Source: Azospirillum lipoferum 4B
Lineage (GTDB): Bacteria; Pseudomonadota; Alphaproteobacteria; Azospirillales; Azospirillaceae
Assembly: GCF_000283655.1 (NCBI RefSeq)
Contig: NC_016622.1
Coordinates: 880,501-944,500, forward strand
Length of the DNA: 64,000 nt
Direction of reading: 5' to 3'
The translations under genes and the position numbers were made by a program. Each line of letters opens with the position of its first letter. Positions within the stretch are counted from its first letter, which is position 1. Shown here one piece after another: positions 53,633-62,982 of this stretch. The notes beneath the pieces were generated by a model. That model was given only the letters and a program-made list of their open reading frames with translations. It ran no database searches and had not been told where the DNA came from.

Positions 53633-54718
53633 TCACAAATCCTGCATCGGAAAAACCGCGTCCTTGCGTTCGACCGGGCTCGGCGCGTGCAGCACCCAGC
53701 CGTTCCAGCCCAGCCGCGAGCCGTCGGCATCGTCCCCGCCGGTGCCCAGCCGGGCGGCCGGTACTTCGGCGGCCAGCAGGCTCACCTGAAGCTCGAAATC
53801 CAACTCCGGCCCGACATACATGCGGACCAGATCCTGCAGTTTCCGGAACTCGCGGCCTTCCGGCATGAAGTCGCGGAACTGGTCGTGGTTCAGCGGGCCG
53901 ATGCGCAGGCGGAACTTGCCCTGGACATCCCAGGCGCGGTCGCCGGCCAGCGCGTCGATCCCCAGCCGGCAATGCTGGCCCTCGGGGTCCGACAGGCTGG
54001 GCAGGCGCGTCTGCCCGTCCGGCGCGATGGGCAGCCAGCCGCCGACGAAGCTCTCCACCGTCACCGGCCGGCCGAGGAAATCCGACAGCATCTCCTGCAG
54101 GTCGTTGGCCGAGCGCGTGCCGCGCGACATCAGGCCGGAATAATGCAGAAGGGTCTCGTCCTCCACCACCAGACGCTTGGTCAGCGACGGCTGGCCGATG
54201 CCGACGAAGCTGGACAGGGTGGTGCTGACCGGATCGGGCTCCCGCGATCCCTGGCCGCGCTCGAAGGACACCGGCAGCCGGTATTTCGCCCAGGCGCGGT
54301 AGAACAGCGAGAAGCTGCGGTGGTGGAAGACGTCGAAGAAATCGCGCAGCGCCCGGTTCCGCTCGCGCAAAGACCGGATCATCAACTCGGTATAGTGCTG
54401 CGGCAGGACGCCCAGCGGCCCGACCAGTCCCAGGAAGGCGCCGACCAGCGTCGGCGGGCGGCCGTCCACCCCCGGCTCCGCCCCGGCCACCTGGTTGCCG
54501 GGGAAGGTCAGCGAGGTCTCGGCACGCAGGCGCACCACCTCCTCGCGCGGGTCATGGTCATGGCCCACGGCATGGCGGCGGGTGTTGCGCGGGTCGCGCG
54601 CGTCACGCCGGGCCTGCCATTCCAGCACCCGCACCGCCTGGAAGAAGTCGAAGCGGTGGGGGGCGCGGAACAGCCGGTCGATTACAGAAGCGGGCGGTTG
54701 CCGGCGCGGGCGGGCCAT
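53633..54718 (-). CDS. tssG: T6SS baseplate protein TssG (VasB/ImpH)
   Basis: 361 residues from ATG 54718, which overlaps the end of tssF by 37 bases; a shorter start is possible. Family landmarks: RFDFFQAVRVLEW near the N-terminus, F-P-G-N-Q-V and LTFPG region, F-L-G-L-V-G-P-L-G-V-L-P-Q-H-Y-T-E, FFDVFHHRSFSLFYRAW and the C-terminal RLGIDALAGDRAWD / KFRLRIGPL. TssG forms the baseplate wedge with TssE, TssF and TssK. Length is normal. It is the last T6SS structural gene before the repeat and methyltransferase. Confidence 0.96.
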   Translation of the reverse strand: MARPRRQPPASVIDRLFRAPHRFDFFQAVRVLEWQARRDARDPRNTRRHAVGHDHDPREEVVRLRAETSLTFPGNQVAGAEPGVDGRPPTLVGAFLGLVGPLGVLPQHYTELMIRSLRERNRALRDFFDVFHHRSFSLFYRAWAKYRLPVSFERGQGSREPDPVSTTLSSFVGIGQPSLTKRLVVEDETLLHYSGLMSRGTRSANDLQEMLSDFLGRPVTVESFVGGWLPIAPDGQTRLPSLSDPEGQHCRLGIDALAGDRAWDVQGKFRLRIGPLNHDQFRDFMPEGREFRKLQDLVRMYVGPELDFELQVSLLAAEVPAARLGTGGDDADGSRLGWNGWVLHAPSPVERKDAVFPMQDL

Positions 54719-56514
54719 GTGCGGAGCACTCCGGTGCGGCCCTTGACCGTAGCGGTCAGCCGCGTGAAGGAATTGATCGAGCAGTACAGCCCCAGGAAAT
54801 GGTCGAGGATCATCGCCAGCAGGAACATGCCGCTGCCGCTGAAGCGCTGCGGGTCGAACTCGATGCCGACATCGATGCCGCGGCACATGGCGTCGCCCCA
54901 GGCGACATCGCCCGGCCGGGACGGCGCCCGCGCGGTGCCGCGCTTGGTCGTCACCTTGACGATGCCGTCGGCAATGCCGCGGGTCTCGGCCGAATCGCGG
55001 AAGTCGTAGAGGCGCAGGATCTCGCGCAGCGCCTCCGTCCCCTCCGCCCCGCCGGAGATCGACAAATGGTTCAGCAGCAGGTGGGAGACGAGGCGCCAGC
55101 GATGGCCCTTGCGTTCGGCGATGCGCAGGGTCGGCGTCGGCGGCGTCAGGCAGGACAGGCCGGCGACCGCCGCCATCCCCTCCGTCAGCTTCAGTTGCGG
55201 GTGGCCGCCGCCATAGGGCAGTTGCCCCGGCAGGTCGCGGTTGAGGCAGGTCGTCTCCACCGACAGGACGGACTCCGCCGGGCTCGACGGGTCGAAGTCG
55301 ATGTCGACCAGCGCCAGATGCACCTCGGTGCCGGGATCGCGCCCGCCGGCCGGGCGGCGGCTGGCGGTGTAGTAGGTGCGGCTGACCGCTTCGACGCCGC
55401 CGTGGCGCAGGCCGTAGAAGGGCAGGAAGCGCCGCTGCTTGCCGTCGGGATCGGTGGCCAGCACGCTGTCGACCGAATAGACCTCCAGCGCGCCGGGGCG
55501 GCGGGCATCGGGAACCACGCGGTGTTCGTGCTGGGTCTGGGTCAGCGCGACCGGCTCCGCCCGCTGGCGGAACAGGTTGACCACCGGGGTGCAGCCCAGC
55601 GCGAAATTGTCCTTCGACACCGCGCGCTCCAGGTCGCCGTCGGTGCTGTTCAGATAGATGAAGATCTCCAGCGTGTTGCCGGCGCGGCGCAGCACCTTCG
55701 GCGAGACGTGAAGGTCGAAGAACAGGAACTTCTCCGGAAAGGCGAAATACTCGGTCAGCAGCCGATAGCCGCGGTGGGAGCGGGCGGGGTAGGGAAGCAT
55801 GCCCTCCTCGTCGCCGAAGCCGACCGGGCGGATGGCGTCGGGGCCGAGGATCACCGCGTTCGGATCCTGCGGGCCGTCGGCCAGCGCCACCGAGACGGCG
55901 TTGTTGAAGAGCAGCTCGTGCAGGGCATAGACCTGCTGCGGTTGGCCGCGCAGGAAGAAGCGCAGGGTGTCCGGCGCCAGCTCCGTGAAGGTCATCTCCG
56001 GTACGCGGCAGCGCAGGGTCAGGCGCAGCGAGGCCACCGCGTCGCCCGCGCGCGGGTTGGGCGGCGCCACCAGCGGTCGGCCGGCGAGAACCGCCTGGTC
56101 CAGCTCGATCGGCCACAGGGTCGCGGGATAGACGGTGCGGAAGCGGCAGGTCTCCCCGCGCAGCGCCTCCGTCTCCAGCTCCGTCCCCTTCGGCACGGTG
56201 TGCGAGCCGGTGAGGTCCGCGCTGCTCTTCATCTGCACCACCGCCATCGACGGGATCGGCGCCAGATAATGCGGGTAGAGCACGTCGAGCAGCGTGTCGA
56301 CCAGCTCCGGATACTCGTCGTCCAGCTTGCGGCTGATGCGGGCATTCAGGAAGGCGACGCCCTCCAGCAGCCGGGCGACATGCGGATCCTCCACCGCGTC
56401 GGCGCTGAGCCGCAGTCGGCCGGCGATCTTCGGATGCGCCTCCGAGAACTCCGCCGCCATGCGGCGCAGATAGGTCAGCTCGCGGTTGTAATATGGGAGG
56501 AGTTCGTCAGCCAC
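54682..56514 (-). CDS. tssF: T6SS baseplate protein TssF (VasA/ImpG)
   Basis: 610 residues. It begins with the family opening LLPYYNRELTYLRRMAAEFSEAHPKIAGRLRL and carries HVARLLEGVAFLNARI, PHYLAPIPSMAVVQ and, near the end, FSGSGMFLLAMILDHFLGLYCSINSFT. These match TssF throughout. The protein builds the baseplate wedge. It overlaps tssE by eight bases and tssG by 37, so the three are translationally coupled. Confidence 0.97.
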   Translation of the reverse strand: MADELLPYYNRELTYLRRMAAEFSEAHPKIAGRLRLSADAVEDPHVARLLEGVAFLNARISRKLDDEYPELVDTLLDVLYPHYLAPIPSMAVVQMKSSADLTGSHTVPKGTELETEALRGETCRFRTVYPATLWPIELDQAVLAGRPLVAPPNPRAGDAVASLRLTLRCRVPEMTFTELAPDTLRFFLRGQPQQVYALHELLFNNAVSVALADGPQDPNAVILGPDAIRPVGFGDEEGMLPYPARSHRGYRLLTEYFAFPEKFLFFDLHVSPKVLRRAGNTLEIFIYLNSTDGDLERAVSKDNFALGCTPVVNLFRQRAEPVALTQTQHEHRVVPDARRPGALEVYSVDSVLATDPDGKQRRFLPFYGLRHGGVEAVSRTYYTASRRPAGGRDPGTEVHLALVDIDFDPSSPAESVLSVETTCLNRDLPGQLPYGGGHPQLKLTEGMAAVAGLSCLTPPTPTLRIAERKGHRWRLVSHLLLNHLSISGGAEGTEALREILRLYDFRDSAETRGIADGIVKVTTKRGTARAPSRPGDVAWGDAMCRGIDVGIEFDPQRFSGSGMFLLAMILDHFLGLYCSINSFTRLTATVKGRTGVLRTWPARAGNRPLL

Positions 56515-56983
56515 GGGCCTTGCTCGTCACGGTGACCATGTTGGAGGTGGGATCGACCACCGAATCGAAGACCATCGGTTCGGGCGCCGGGTCGGCATGG
56601 ATCAGCGCCTCGATCCGGAAGCGCAGGGTGCGGTCGGCCGGGTCGCTGTTGTCGACCATGGTCACCGCCAGCTGGGCGAAGCGCGGCTCCCACCGCCGGA
56701 TCGCCGCCTCGATCTGCGCCACCACCTCGCGCCGGCGGGATTCGGTGGCGACATTCTCCACCAGCAGGTCGTGGCAGCCATAGCCGAGGATCGAATCCGC
56801 CAGCTCCGTCAGGTCGTCCGGCCAGCCCAGCACCCGCCGCCGGGTGTTCAGCAGGTTCTCCAGGTCGCGCCGGATCGCCGCCCGCAGGTCCGCCACGGTG
56901 TGCGGCCGCGGCGCCACATGCTCCGGCGTATCGTCGAGCAGACGGTCCAGGACGGACAGGGTGATGGACTGGTTGCGATCCAT
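56507..56983 (-). CDS. tssE: T6SS baseplate protein TssE (gp25-like lysozyme fold)
   Basis: 158 residues. It has the gp25-like opening SITLSVLDRLLDD, the LRAAIRRDLENLLNTRRR segment and LTELADSILGYGCHDLL, followed by the beta-rich end with RWEPRFAQLAVTMVDNSD. TssE links the baseplate to the sheath. The gene follows ImpE/TagJ after a 178-base gap that is largely a nested palindromic repeat, and overlaps tssF. Confidence 0.96.
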   Translation of the reverse strand: MDRNQSITLSVLDRLLDDTPEHVAPRPHTVADLRAAIRRDLENLLNTRRRVLGWPDDLTELADSILGYGCHDLLVENVATESRRREVVAQIEAAIRRWEPRFAQLAVTMVDNSDPADRTLRFRIEALIHADPAPEPMVFDSVVDPTSNMVTVTSKARG

Positions 56984-57002
56984 GATGGCCTTCGCGTCGT
57001 CT

Positions 57003-57153
57003 CCCTCTCCCGCCCCGGGAGAGGGAAGGGGCCCATGCGGAGCATGGGAAGGGTGAGGGGTGATCCAAGGATCAGGAATCCATGTCTGGATTGCCCCTCA
57101 CCCTCCCCACGCCTACGGCGCGGGTCCCCTCCCTCTCCCGGGGCGGGAGAGGG
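57003..57153. repeat. Nested palindromic repeat element, copy 4
   Basis: The outer arms (57003-57025 and 57131-57153) are exact 23-bp reverse complements, and each is itself nearly palindromic. Inside, GGGTGAGGGG (57051-57060) pairs with CCCCTCACCC (57094-57103). Smaller perfect hairpins are CCCATGC-gga-GCATGGG (57032-57048), TGATCC-aa-GGATCA (57061-57074) and AATCCA-tgtc-TGGATT (57077-57092). It separates tssE from the ImpE/TagJ gene, and its right edge is eight bases from that gene's stop. It is the most complete of the four copies. Confidence 0.9.
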
Positions 57154-57161
57154 CGTTAACC

Positions 57162-57959
57162 TCACACCGCCCCCGAGAACTCCAGCGTGCCAAGCTGCAG
57201 CATCGGAATGCTCTCCTCGCCGACCAGGAAGCAGCGCTGGCCGATGCCCCGCACCGGTGTATCCTCCGACCAGTCCGTCGCCCGGCCCAGCTTCAGCGCA
57301 TCCTCGGCATCGGCCGGGGCGCCGCCGTACAGCGTGGGCAGATAGACCTCGCCGTCCGGGCCGCCACGCACCACCATGTGCGCCGGGCGCCACAGCAGGT
57401 CGCGAGGGCGCTGGGGCGCGCGGAACTCGACCAGCTCCACCGTCTCGCTGGCGATCCAGAAATACTTGCCGGTGCTGGTGTAGACCTCGAAGAAGCCGCC
57501 GGTCAGGTCGTCCAGGTCGCGGAAATCGTCGAAAGGCGTGCCGTCATGGCTGCCGGACACCGGCGGGCGCATCTCCTCGGCCTGGGCCAGCTTCGCCACG
57601 GCGTCGGCGGTGTCGCCGGCGCGCAGGGCGACCAGCGCCTCCAGATGCAGGCGCAGATGGTCGGCCGGCTGGTCGATGAATTCCGGCACGCGGCCGTCGG
57701 CGAACAGCTGGCGCCGCGCCTGCTCGGCCCGCACCAGCTGGCGGAACAGCGCCATGGTGACGGCGACCTGCGGCTCCTGCGTGCCGATGGTGTCGAGCTG
57801 CAGGTCGGCGCGCTCCAGGTTGCCGGCGAAGCTCAGCAGCTCGGCCAGGAAGACGCGGCGGTCGAGATCGGTCGGCTTCTTCTTGATCTCGCCGTTCAGC
57901 GCGGTGATCGCCTCGTCGAGGCGGCCCGCCTGGAACAGCTGGGCTGCGGTTTCGCTCAT
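57162..57959 (-). CDS. tagJ: T6SS accessory protein ImpE / TagJ
   Basis: 265 residues from ATG 57959. It matches the ImpE family: the N-terminal TPR-like helices (AAQLFQAGRLDEAITALNGEI, LAELLSFAGNLERADLQLD), then a mixed domain ending RPRDLLWRPAHMVVRGGPDGEVYLPTLYGG and IPMLQLGTLEF. In Pseudomonas, TagJ binds the sheath component TssB and modulates ClpV recycling. It lies 50 bases after the second tssC gene, in the run of sheath genes. No clpV gene is in this window. Confidence 0.92.
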   Translation of the reverse strand: MSETAAQLFQAGRLDEAITALNGEIKKKPTDLDRRVFLAELLSFAGNLERADLQLDTIGTQEPQVAVTMALFRQLVRAEQARRQLFADGRVPEFIDQPADHLRLHLEALVALRAGDTADAVAKLAQAEEMRPPVSGSHDGTPFDDFRDLDDLTGGFFEVYTSTGKYFWIASETVELVEFRAPQRPRDLLWRPAHMVVRGGPDGEVYLPTLYGGAPADAEDALKLGRATDWSEDTPVRGIGQRCFLVGEESIPMLQLGTLEFSGAV

Positions 57960-58009
57960 GGTCTGTATCTCTCCCTGGATGGAGCGCCTGACTTGGGTTG
58001 ACGGCCGGG

Positions 58010-59560
58010 TCAGGCCGCTCCGCCGGTTTGGGCCAGCTCGGTCACCAGCTTGAAGGTCGAGAAGACCTGATCCAGCTGGAAGTGCGGCCGAAGATGGATG
58101 ACGCATTGATAATTGCCGGGCTTGCCCGGAATGGCGCGGACCTGGATGCTGCCCTCGCGCAAGGGATAGCGGGCCTTCTGGTCCAGGCTGGCGTCGTCGT
58201 TGCCCAGGCAATAGCCGTGCAGCCAGCTCTGCAGGTCGCGCTCGCATTCCTCCGGCGTGACGAAGGAGCCGACGCGGTCGCGTACCATCACCTTCAGGAA
58301 ATGGGCGAAGCGTGCCACGCAGAACATGTATCGCAGCATCGCCGACAGCCGGGCGTTGGCCGTCGCCGTGGCGGTGGTGAGCTGGCCGACCCGCTGGACC
58401 GACTGGTTGCCGTAGAAGACCAGATAGGGCGTGTCCTTGCAGCGGCTGACCGGAATGAAGCCGAGATCGTCGAGATCGCGCTCCAACTGGTCGGAGATCG
58501 AGACCTCTATCGAGAATTTCTGCGCGACCTTCACGCTGTCGGTGGCGAAATCCGGCACCACCAGCTCGGTCACCAGCCCGCCGCCCACCACGTTGCGCTG
58601 GGCGCCGCGGATGTCGGCGAACCAGCCATGCTGCAGGAAGGAGCGGATCAGCACGGTGCCGAAGGCATAGACGGCATTGCCCCAGCAATGGTCCTCCAGC
58701 CGCATGCCTCCCTCTCCGCCCACCGATTCCTCGCGGAAGCGGAAGCCGTGACGGGCCTGCGGATCGTCGCCATAGGGTTCGCGCATCAGCACGCGCGGCA
58801 GGGCCACGCCGACGAACCGCGAATCCTCGGTCTCCTGGAAGCGTTGCCAGCGCTGGTACTCCGCTTGCCGCAGCACCGATTTGAGATCCAGCGGCAGGCC
58901 GAGCTCGTGGAAGGTCTCCAGCCCGAACAGCTCGGGCGCCGCGCCGACGATGGCCGGCGCGAAGGCGGCGGCGGCGACCTGCGCCAGCCCCTTGAGGCCG
59001 GAGACGTCGTCGGTCGGCCGCTCCCTGGTCGGGCGGTGCTGGACGGCATAATCGCACAGCAGCACGCCGAAGGGGCGACCGCCGGGCATGCCGAATTCGT
59101 CGCTGTAGACCTTGTTGAACAGCTGGCTCTGGTCGAACTCGATAGCGCGTTCCTGGTCGCGGCACAGTTCGGGCCAGGTCAGGTTGAGCAGGCGCAGCAC
59201 CACCGTCTCGGCGTTCTGCGCCTGCTTCACCAGCGTGCGCACCCCGCGCCACGAGCCTTCCAGCGACTGGAAGCGCTTGTGGTGCAGGATGGCGTTGACC
59301 TGTTCGGACAGCAGCGCGTCGATGGCCGCGATGTCGCGGTCGAGCGCGGCGCGCAGCTTGTCCAGGCTGTCATGAACGGGCAGCGTGATGCCGAACCACA
59401 GCCGCAGCGCCTCCCCGGGGCCATTGGCCGCCAGGAAGGCGTCGAGCGGGCCGGCATCGTCGCGGCCGAGCGCCATGTCGACCGCCCGCAGACGCAACGG
59501 CCGTTCAAGGACCGTCGCCTCCGCGTCGTCGGCGTGGAATTCGGCAGCCTGGCCGGTCAT
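58010..59560 (-). CDS. tssC: Second T6SS sheath protein, TssC paralogue
   Basis: 516 residues. Full TssC/EvpB domain order as in its neighbour: ILHHKRFQSLEGSWRGVR, AIEFDQSQLFNKVYSDEFG, ETFHELGLPLDLKSV, RFVGVALPRVLMREPYG, VARFAHFLKVMVRDRVG. The end differs: the last part is PHFQLDQVFSTFKLVTELAQ rather than the usual TssC tail, and the N-terminal 70 residues are unlike the first copy. Agrobacterium has a similar pair, TssC40 and TssC41. It starts seven bases after the first tssC gene. Confidence 0.93.
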   Translation of the reverse strand: MTGQAAEFHADDAEATVLERPLRLRAVDMALGRDDAGPLDAFLAANGPGEALRLWFGITLPVHDSLDKLRAALDRDIAAIDALLSEQVNAILHHKRFQSLEGSWRGVRTLVKQAQNAETVVLRLLNLTWPELCRDQERAIEFDQSQLFNKVYSDEFGMPGGRPFGVLLCDYAVQHRPTRERPTDDVSGLKGLAQVAAAAFAPAIVGAAPELFGLETFHELGLPLDLKSVLRQAEYQRWQRFQETEDSRFVGVALPRVLMREPYGDDPQARHGFRFREESVGGEGGMRLEDHCWGNAVYAFGTVLIRSFLQHGWFADIRGAQRNVVGGGLVTELVVPDFATDSVKVAQKFSIEVSISDQLERDLDDLGFIPVSRCKDTPYLVFYGNQSVQRVGQLTTATATANARLSAMLRYMFCVARFAHFLKVMVRDRVGSFVTPEECERDLQSWLHGYCLGNDDASLDQKARYPLREGSIQVRAIPGKPGNYQCVIHLRPHFQLDQVFSTFKLVTELAQTGGAA

Positions 59561-59567
59561 GCGGTTA

Positions 59568-61061
59568 TCAGCCGGCCTGCGGGATGCGGGCGACCATGCG
59601 CATGGAGGTGGTCAGTTCCTCCATCTGCAGCCACGGGCGCATCCAGGCGACGGCGTTGTAGGAGCCGGGCTTGCCCGGGATCTCCTTCACCTGCACCTTG
59701 GCTTCGGCCAGCGGGTACTTCGCCTTCATCTCCTGGCCCGCGGCTTCGTTGCCGTTGACGTAGTTCAGGATCCAGCGGTTCAGCCACGCCTCGCAGTCGC
59801 TCGCCTCCATGAAGGAGCCGATCTTGTCGCGCGCCATGATCTTCAAGTAGTGGGCGAAACGCGAGGTCGCCATGATGTAGGGCAGGCGGGCGGAGATCGC
59901 GGCGTTCGCGGTCGCCTCCGGCCGGTCGTACTTCTTGGGCTTCTGCGTGGTCTGGGCGCCGAAGAAGACGGCGTAGTCCTGGTTCTTGTAGTGGCAGAGC
60001 GGCAGGAAGCCCAGCTTCGACAGCTCGGCCTCGCGGCGGTCGGTGATGCCGATCTCGGTCGGGCACTTGGCGTCGCTGTCGCCGTCGTCCGAGGTGAAGG
60101 TGTGGAAGGGCAGGTTCTCCACCTTGCCGCCGCCCTCGGCGCCGCGGATGGCCGTGCACCAGCCATACTGCGAGAAGGCGTTGGTCAGGCGCTGGCCCAT
60201 CGCGTAGGAGGCGTTCATCCAGCAGTAGTCGTTGTGGGCCATCGGCCGGGCGATACCGCCTTCGTACGGGGCTTCCTCGTACTCGAACTCCTCGATCGGC
60301 TTGGTGTTGGCGCCGTAAGGCATGCGGGCGAGCACGCGCGGCATGGTCAACGTGACGAAGCGGCTGTCGTCGCTCTCACGGAAGCTGCGCCACTTGGCGT
60401 ATTCGACGCTGTCGAAGATCTTCTCCAGGTCGCGCGGCTTCGACAGCTCGGTCATGTCCTCGAAGCCGAACAGCTTCGGGCTGGCGGCCGAGATGAAGGG
60501 AGCGAAGGCGGCCGCCGCGACGTTGGAGACGCCAGTCAGCAGCTCCATGTCGTCGGGGTGGTTGGTGAACTCGTAGTCGCCGATCAGGGCGCCGTAGGGT
60601 TCGCCGCCGGCGATGCCGAACTCGTTCTCGTAGATCTTCTTGAACAGGTTGCTCTGGTCGAACTCGACCGCCTTCGAGATGTCCTTGTACAGGTCCTTCT
60701 TCGGGCAGTTCATGACGCGGATCTTGAGCGTGGAGCCCGTTTCCGAATTCATGACCAGATAGTTCAGGCCGCGCCACGAGCCTTCCAGCTTCTGGAACTT
60801 CTCGTGGTGCATGATGGCGTTGAGCTGCTTGCTGATCTTGGCGTCGATCGCGGCGATCGCCTTGTTGATCGTCTGGCCCAGGTTCTTGTTGAAGGTGACC
60901 GTGCCGGCCAGCGCTTCCTGGGTCAGGGTGCGCAGCAGCTCCTGCGCACGGTCCGGCTCGGTCTGCTTGGTGGCGGCGATGGCCTGGTCGAGAATCGAGA
61001 GGCCGGTACCTTCGGCAACGGCGCCGGTGGCGCCTGCGCCCTGGGTCTGAGCGTCGCTCAT
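59568..61061 (-). CDS. tssC: T6SS sheath large subunit TssC (VipB/ImpC)
   Basis: 497 residues. The family sequence is complete: [108 protein letters not shown] and the end [20 protein letters not shown]. It polymerises with TssB into the contractile sheath. The gene follows tssB by four bases, the standard pairing, so this is probably the main TssC. Confidence 0.98.
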   Translation of the reverse strand: MSDAQTQGAGATGAVAEGTGLSILDQAIAATKQTEPDRAQELLRTLTQEALAGTVTFNKNLGQTINKAIAAIDAKISKQLNAIMHHEKFQKLEGSWRGLNYLVMNSETGSTLKIRVMNCPKKDLYKDISKAVEFDQSNLFKKIYENEFGIAGGEPYGALIGDYEFTNHPDDMELLTGVSNVAAAAFAPFISAASPKLFGFEDMTELSKPRDLEKIFDSVEYAKWRSFRESDDSRFVTLTMPRVLARMPYGANTKPIEEFEYEEAPYEGGIARPMAHNDYCWMNASYAMGQRLTNAFSQYGWCTAIRGAEGGGKVENLPFHTFTSDDGDSDAKCPTEIGITDRREAELSKLGFLPLCHYKNQDYAVFFGAQTTQKPKKYDRPEATANAAISARLPYIMATSRFAHYLKIMARDKIGSFMEASDCEAWLNRWILNYVNGNEAAGQEMKAKYPLAEAKVQVKEIPGKPGSYNAVAWMRPWLQMEELTTSMRMVARIPQAG

Positions 61062-61065
61062 CGGA

Positions 61066-61572
61066 TCAACCCTCCTTCTTCTCGGTGCCGAGCTCGCCGC
61101 TCAGCGCCTTCAGCTCGTCGGTGTTCTGCAGCACGCGCTCCAGCAGGCCCTCCAGCTCTTCCGAGCGGTCGGCCTTGCTCAGCAGGTCGCGCAGCTGGTT
61201 GCGGGTCTCCAGCAGCTTGCGCAGCGGCTCGACCTGCTGGACGACGCGGCCCGGCTCGAAATCCTCCATCGACTTGAAGGCGAGCTCGACAGCCATCTCG
61301 GTGCCGTCGTCGGCCAGGGTGTTTTCCACCTTCATCTTCAGGCCGGGCGTCATGCGGGCCATGACGTCGTTGAAGTTGTCGCGGTCGATCTGGATGAACT
61401 TGCGGTCCTTCAGGGGCTTCAGCGGCTCCGTCGGGTCGCCCGAGAAGTCGCCGAGCACGCCGACGACGAAGGGCAGCTCCTTGACGACGGTCGCACCCTC
61501 GGTCTCGACGTCGTAGGTGATGTGGACGCGGGGCTTGCGCACGCGATCCAGCTTCTGGTGGATACTCGCCAT
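61066..61572 (-). CDS. tssB: T6SS sheath small subunit TssB (VipA/ImpB)
   Basis: 168 residues, normal length. It opens with [25 protein letters not shown] and contains the family core [15 protein letters not shown] and [18 protein letters not shown], ending in a charged helix with L-x-R-L-style repeats. It forms the sheath with TssC and is the binding site for ClpV and TagJ. Directly upstream of tssC, 44 bases after tssA. Confidence 0.98.
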   Translation of the reverse strand: MASIHQKLDRVRKPRVHITYDVETEGATVVKELPFVVGVLGDFSGDPTEPLKPLKDRKFIQIDRDNFNDVMARMTPGLKMKVENTLADDGTEMAVELAFKSMEDFEPGRVVQQVEPLRKLLETRNQLRDLLSKADRSEELEGLLERVLQNTDELKALSGELGTEKKEG

Positions 61573-61616
61573 GTTATCGGACCTCCCTGCTCACGCCGTA
61601 GGATAGGCGGTGATCG

Positions 61617-62759
61617 TCAATACCCTGATTGCTCTGCCGGCGGCGGCGCCTTGGCGCCGGACGCGATGAAGAACTGCCGCCGCGTCTCCTCGTCCGTGAT
61701 GAGCTCCTGCAGGAGTTCCTGCAAAGACATGCGGCCGCGGCGGACCACCTCCTCCAGCGTATAGGAGATGGGGGAATGGGGTTCCGTCTTGCGGAAGAAA
61801 TCGGCGACCTGCAAGAGGACCTTGAAGGCTTCTTCGCGCGTTGTCACAGCCCCGCTTGCCTGCACCTTGGCGCCGGCAGCCGCGACCGCCCCGCCGCCGG
61901 TCGTCGCGGCCGGATCGGTGGACGCGGAGGCGGCCTCCGCCGCGGCGGGCTCGTCGCCGCCCAGCGTCGCCAGCCGGTCGCGCGCGGCGTAGTTCACCGC
62001 GTCGAGAGCCGCCGTCAGGACGTTGCGGATATTGCCGGCCGGCGGCGCATCGTAGCCGGCCTTGTCGTAGAGGATTTTGCCCAGCGCCTCGAACTCGTCG
62101 ATGGCGCCCTGGATATCCTCCAGCAGCGTCTTGAATTCGGAGGCCGGCGTCTCGCGGACGCTCTGCTCGAACTGTTCCCAGGTCACGGCGCCGTTGTCGA
62201 TGCGCGCCTGACGGCGCGCCTCGTCGGTGATCTTCGCCAGTTCGATGGCCTGCTCGTACTGCCAGAGCGAATAGGGAATGTCGCCCATGGTCAGCGGCAC
62301 CTTGCGGACCGGCTGGATCAGCGTGCCGTCGGCCGATTCGCCGTTCAGGCCGGTCAGCGGGCCGACGCGGGTGGCGATGCCGTCCTCGTCCGGGGCCGGG
62401 TAGAGGTTGTCCCAGAACCGCTCCACCAGCCCGCGGGCCAGCGCGAAGCCGTCGCGCAGGCCGGCATAGCCCTCCGCCCGCAGCAGCGCCTCGATGAACC
62501 AGGCGGTGACTTCGAGGTCCTTGGCCTGGGTGCGCAGGATCCGCGGGCTGACTTCCAGAATGGTGCGCCATTCCGGCAGAAGGCCGCCGGCGTCGTCCTC
62601 CACATCCATGGATCGTTCGGCGGCGCGGGCGGCGCTGCGGGCATCCTTAACGGTGTAGTAGTCGGCCGAGGCATTCTCGCGAAGGTCGATTCCGCATTCG
62701 GAGTCTCCTTCGATCGGCTGCAAAAGCTCTTCGATGTCGAAAATCTGCGGTGTGGGCAT
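61617..62759 (-). CDS. tssA: T6SS assembly protein TssA (ImpA_N domain)
   Basis: 380 residues from ATG 62759 (MPTPQIFDIEELLQPI), a typical TssA opening; a GTG seven codons earlier is possible. The N-terminal ImpA_N domain is recognisable (SADYYTVKDARSAARAAERS, EVSPRILRTQAKDLEVTAWFIEALLRAEGYAGLRDGF, WDNLYPAPDEDG). The C-terminus carries a T6SS-specific helical end (FRKTEPHSPISYTLEEVVRRGRMSLQELLQELI) typical of the short class of TssA proteins. TssA primes baseplate and tail assembly. It is the first gene of the minus-strand run, divergent from the PAAR module, so the operon promoter should lie in 62760-62982. Confidence 0.96.
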   Translation of the reverse strand: MPTPQIFDIEELLQPIEGDSECGIDLRENASADYYTVKDARSAARAAERSMDVEDDAGGLLPEWRTILEVSPRILRTQAKDLEVTAWFIEALLRAEGYAGLRDGFALARGLVERFWDNLYPAPDEDGIATRVGPLTGLNGESADGTLIQPVRKVPLTMGDIPYSLWQYEQAIELAKITDEARRQARIDNGAVTWEQFEQSVRETPASEFKTLLEDIQGAIDEFEALGKILYDKAGYDAPPAGNIRNVLTAALDAVNYAARDRLATLGGDEPAAAEAASASTDPAATTGGGAVAAAGAKVQASGAVTTREEAFKVLLQVADFFRKTEPHSPISYTLEEVVRRGRMSLQELLQELITDEETRRQFFIASGAKAPPPAEQSGY

Positions 62760-62982
62760 GAAGGAAAGCACCCTTTCCACATTCGTATGAAGAAGGTCAG
62801 AGCCGCAGGGCGCGGAGCCCGCCGAATTGGGGTAAGCGTTCGTGCCGGGAAATTGATAGCGTTACTTCCGACGCTTCGACAAGGCTATTCGTCATTTCGA
62901 GGGCTGCCGAATAGAATATTGCAGTTGCGTAACAAATAAGCGCCGGGGCTACCCCTATGAGCTTGACGAAACGCAATTGCGG

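Noticed and set aside
53472-57161. Insertion sequences inside the T6SS locus
   Set aside because: No transposase frame or terminal inverted repeats of IS type; the hairpin elements are short non-coding repeats.
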